A DNA stretch of 14,624 bases from Gammaproteobacteria bacterium. GTDB lineage: Bacteria > Pseudomonadota > Gammaproteobacteria > PS1 > Pseudothioglobaceae. The DNA lies in NCBI GenBank assembly GCA_024280535.1, contig JAJRPY010000083.1:1-14624 (forward strand), read 5' to 3'. Both the position numbers and the translations under genes were made by a program. Shown piece after piece: positions 13,641-14,624 of this stretch. Within the stretch, counting starts at the first letter, position 1; every line of letters starts with the position of its first letter. A model generated the notes under the pieces. It saw only the letters and a list, made by a program, of their open reading frames with translations. It was not told where the DNA came from and did not search any database.

Positions 13641-13730
13641 ATAAGACATCAATCTGTCGGTTAAACACCAAGCACAACCTGATAATAAATGCTGGGCAAA
13701 GTGTTTAATTGTCAGATTGATGCGTCTTAT
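13641..13730. repeat. 90-bp imperfect inverted repeat between copB and cytochrome c
   Basis: Arms 13641-13668 and 13701-13730 pair over 28 positions with one mismatch (T13657/T13712), one two-base bulge (13722-13723) and two G-T wobbles on the plus strand. Inside, CAAGCA (13669-13674) and TGCTGG (13690-13695) continue with one mismatch, leaving an apical loop of 15 bases. No long T-run follows on the minus strand. It may be a miniature inverted-repeat element (MITE), an mRNA processing or stabilising hairpin in the cop transcript, or, since the wobbles pair only in plus-strand RNA, an antisense RNA. Confidence 0.75.
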
Positions 13731-13741
13731 ATTAAATTAAC

Positions 13742-14446
13742 TTAAAACCAAAAACGCACGCCAGTGACCAGTTGTGTGTCTTTAATATCCTCATGCTCAG
13801 CCAAGGAAAAATCAGCAGTATTGCCGTATTTTCTCTCCCAATTAATGCCGATATAAGGGGCAAATTCACGGGTCACTTCATAGCGTAATCTTAACCCTGC
13901 TTCAATGCTAGATAAGCCTTTTCCTGTACCTGTTGGCTCATCATCTTTACTAAAGGCATTAATTTCTACTTCGGGCGATAGAATCAATCGTTGACTGAAC
14001 ATATATTCATATTCAGCCCCTAGGCGTACGCCCAGTTTGCCAGATTTGCCTACAAATAAGGAAGCCTCAACCTCAAATAAATGAGGTGTTAAACCTTTGG
14101 CAGTAACCACTCCCCAATGGCGTTGTGGTGTGGGTTGAAAGTCTTTTTTCACTCCAAATTGTATATCCCAAAAAGGGGAAACTGCGGTTGAGTAAAGCAG
14201 TTGCAATTCAGAACTTTCAGTCTTCCCTGCCACTTGTTCGCCGCTGGTTTTAAGCCAAAATTTGTTTAAATCTTGACCTATCCAAGCATCAATATTCCAA
14301 GCTTTAGGATTAGCACCCTGTGTACTACGCAATTCCACCTCCCCCATCACTTTGGTTAAGATAGGGTCATCATTCATACCGCTTGCAAATGGCTGTGACA
14401 TCAAAGCAACTAGGCAGCTGGCAGTTATTATGTTTAAATATTTCAT
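13742..14446 (-). CDS. copB: CopB-family outer-membrane copper resistance protein
   Basis: A 234-residue CopB-family protein (PcoB/CopB), a small outer-membrane beta-barrel that works with the multicopper oxidase CopA in periplasmic copper resistance. A signal peptide covers about residues 1-22 (MKYLNIITASCLVALMSQPFASG). The mature part shows alternating amphipathic strands with aromatic ends and finishes with Phe (VTGVRFWF), as outer-membrane barrels do. Landmarks are IDAWIGQDLNKFWLKTSGE, QFGVKKDFQPTPQRHWGVV and EYEYMFSQRLILSPEVEINAF. The methionine/histidine-rich N-terminal extension seen in some CopB proteins is absent, so this is a short form. GGAG precedes the ATG. copA ends 15 bases upstream, so the two are co-transcribed. 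Confidence 0.93.
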   Translation of the reverse strand: MKYLNIITASCLVALMSQPFASGMNDDPILTKVMGEVELRSTQGANPKAWNIDAWIGQDLNKFWLKTSGEQVAGKTESSELQLLYSTAVSPFWDIQFGVKKDFQPTPQRHWGVVTAKGLTPHLFEVEASLFVGKSGKLGVRLGAEYEYMFSQRLILSPEVEINAFSKDDEPTGTGKGLSSIEAGLRLRYEVTREFAPYIGINWERKYGNTADFSLAEHEDIKDTQLVTGVRFWF

Positions 14447-14461
14447 TTTATTCTCCGTTAA

Positions 14462-14624
14462 TTAAACCACATCCACACGACGAAACATCCCTAACATGTG
14501 ATACAACAAATGACAATGATATGCCCACGAGCCTTTAGCATCCACCTTAACTCGGTAACTAATCTTTGCCCCTGGTTGCACAATCACCGTATGTTTGCGT
14601 GGGATATACATATTATCGCCTGTC
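14462..14624 (-). CDS. copA: CopA-type multicopper oxidase, C-terminal fragment
   Basis: Only the last 53 codons are inside the window; the rest lies beyond the right edge. The fragment contains KHTVIVQPGAKISYRVKVDA followed by GSWAYHCHLLYHMLGMFRRV and a stop at 14462. HCHLLYHMxxGM is the C-terminal type-1/type-3 copper-binding motif of CopA/PcoA multicopper oxidases (His-Cys-His plus axial Met). These enzymes oxidise Cu(I) in the periplasm and are exported by Tat. The Cys, both flanking His, the following His and the axial Met are all present, so the protein is probably functional. It is first in the minus-strand copA-copB-cytochrome c set as far as the window shows; its promoter is outside. 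Confidence 0.93.
   Translation of the reverse strand, partial: TGDNMYIPRKHTVIVQPGAKISYRVKVDAKGSWAYHCHLLYHMLGMFRRVDVV

Noticed and set aside
13615..13677. Longer start for the cytochrome c gene
   Set aside because: It has no ribosome-binding site and begins within the inverted repeat; the ATG at 13614 has GGAG and a normal signal sequence.
13058..13708. Two plus-strand open frames opposite the cytochrome c gene
   Set aside because: They mirror the coding strand of a clear cytochrome and have no start signals or family features.
1..14624. CRISPR arrays, tRNA or rRNA genes, insertion sequences
   Set aside because: No regularly spaced repeats, cloverleaf-like segments, rRNA blocks or transposase frames were seen anywhere in the window.

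Overview
The window is an AT-rich, gene-dense piece of a gammaproteobacterial chromosome. The order pabC-mltG-tmk-holB matches the enterobacterial arrangement, and the set of DUF302, DsrE2, TusA, DUF1538 and CopAB proteins suggests a sulfur-oxidising lineage of the SUP05/Thioglobus or thiotrophic-symbiont type. That placement is inferred from gene content, not measured. I see no tRNA, rRNA, CRISPR array or intact insertion sequence, and no gene-free stretch longer than about 210 bases.

Layout. (1) 25-969, minus: a metallo-beta-lactamase-fold hydrolase, separated by a terminator from the next block. (2) 1034-3954, minus, read right to left: two tandem DUF1538 membrane proteins (the second broken by a one-base frameshift), a PII-like protein, a two-CBS-domain protein and a DUF302 protein. 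This is a compact operon of a membrane protein pair plus two small putative ligand sensors, and it has no established function that I know of. (3) 3996-9386, plus: a PabC-MltG fusion, tmk, holB, hemL and a HAD-IB phosphatase, closed by a bidirectional terminator. (4) 9455-10229, minus: tusA-dsrE2, a cytoplasmic sulfur-relay pair, behind a good sigma70-type promoter with a 17-bp palindrome just downstream of the predicted transcription start. (5) 10333-11664, plus: a periplasmic BepA-like M48 protease, divergent from tusA. (6) 11661-12822, minus: nth and a DUF1841 gene; the DUF1841 stop overlaps the protease stop. (7) 13030-14624, minus: a copper-handling block of copA (C-terminus only, cut by the window edge), copB and a cytochrome c with a histidine-rich tail. 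A roughly 90-bp imperfect inverted repeat lies between copB and the cytochrome gene.

How the genes work together. Block 3 is housekeeping (folate, cell wall, dTTP, replication clamp loading, heme). Block 4 carries sulfur as protein persulfide, as expected in sulfur oxidisers. Block 7 handles periplasmic and outer-membrane copper. Block 2 is the least explained system: regulated transport or gating by the DUF1538 pair, controlled through the PII-like and CBS proteins, is the simplest reading but remains inference. Three genes (MBL hydrolase, pabC-mltG, M48 protease) lack a Shine-Dalgarno sequence and have a -10-like hexamer 6-8 bases before the ATG, so they may be transcribed without a leader.
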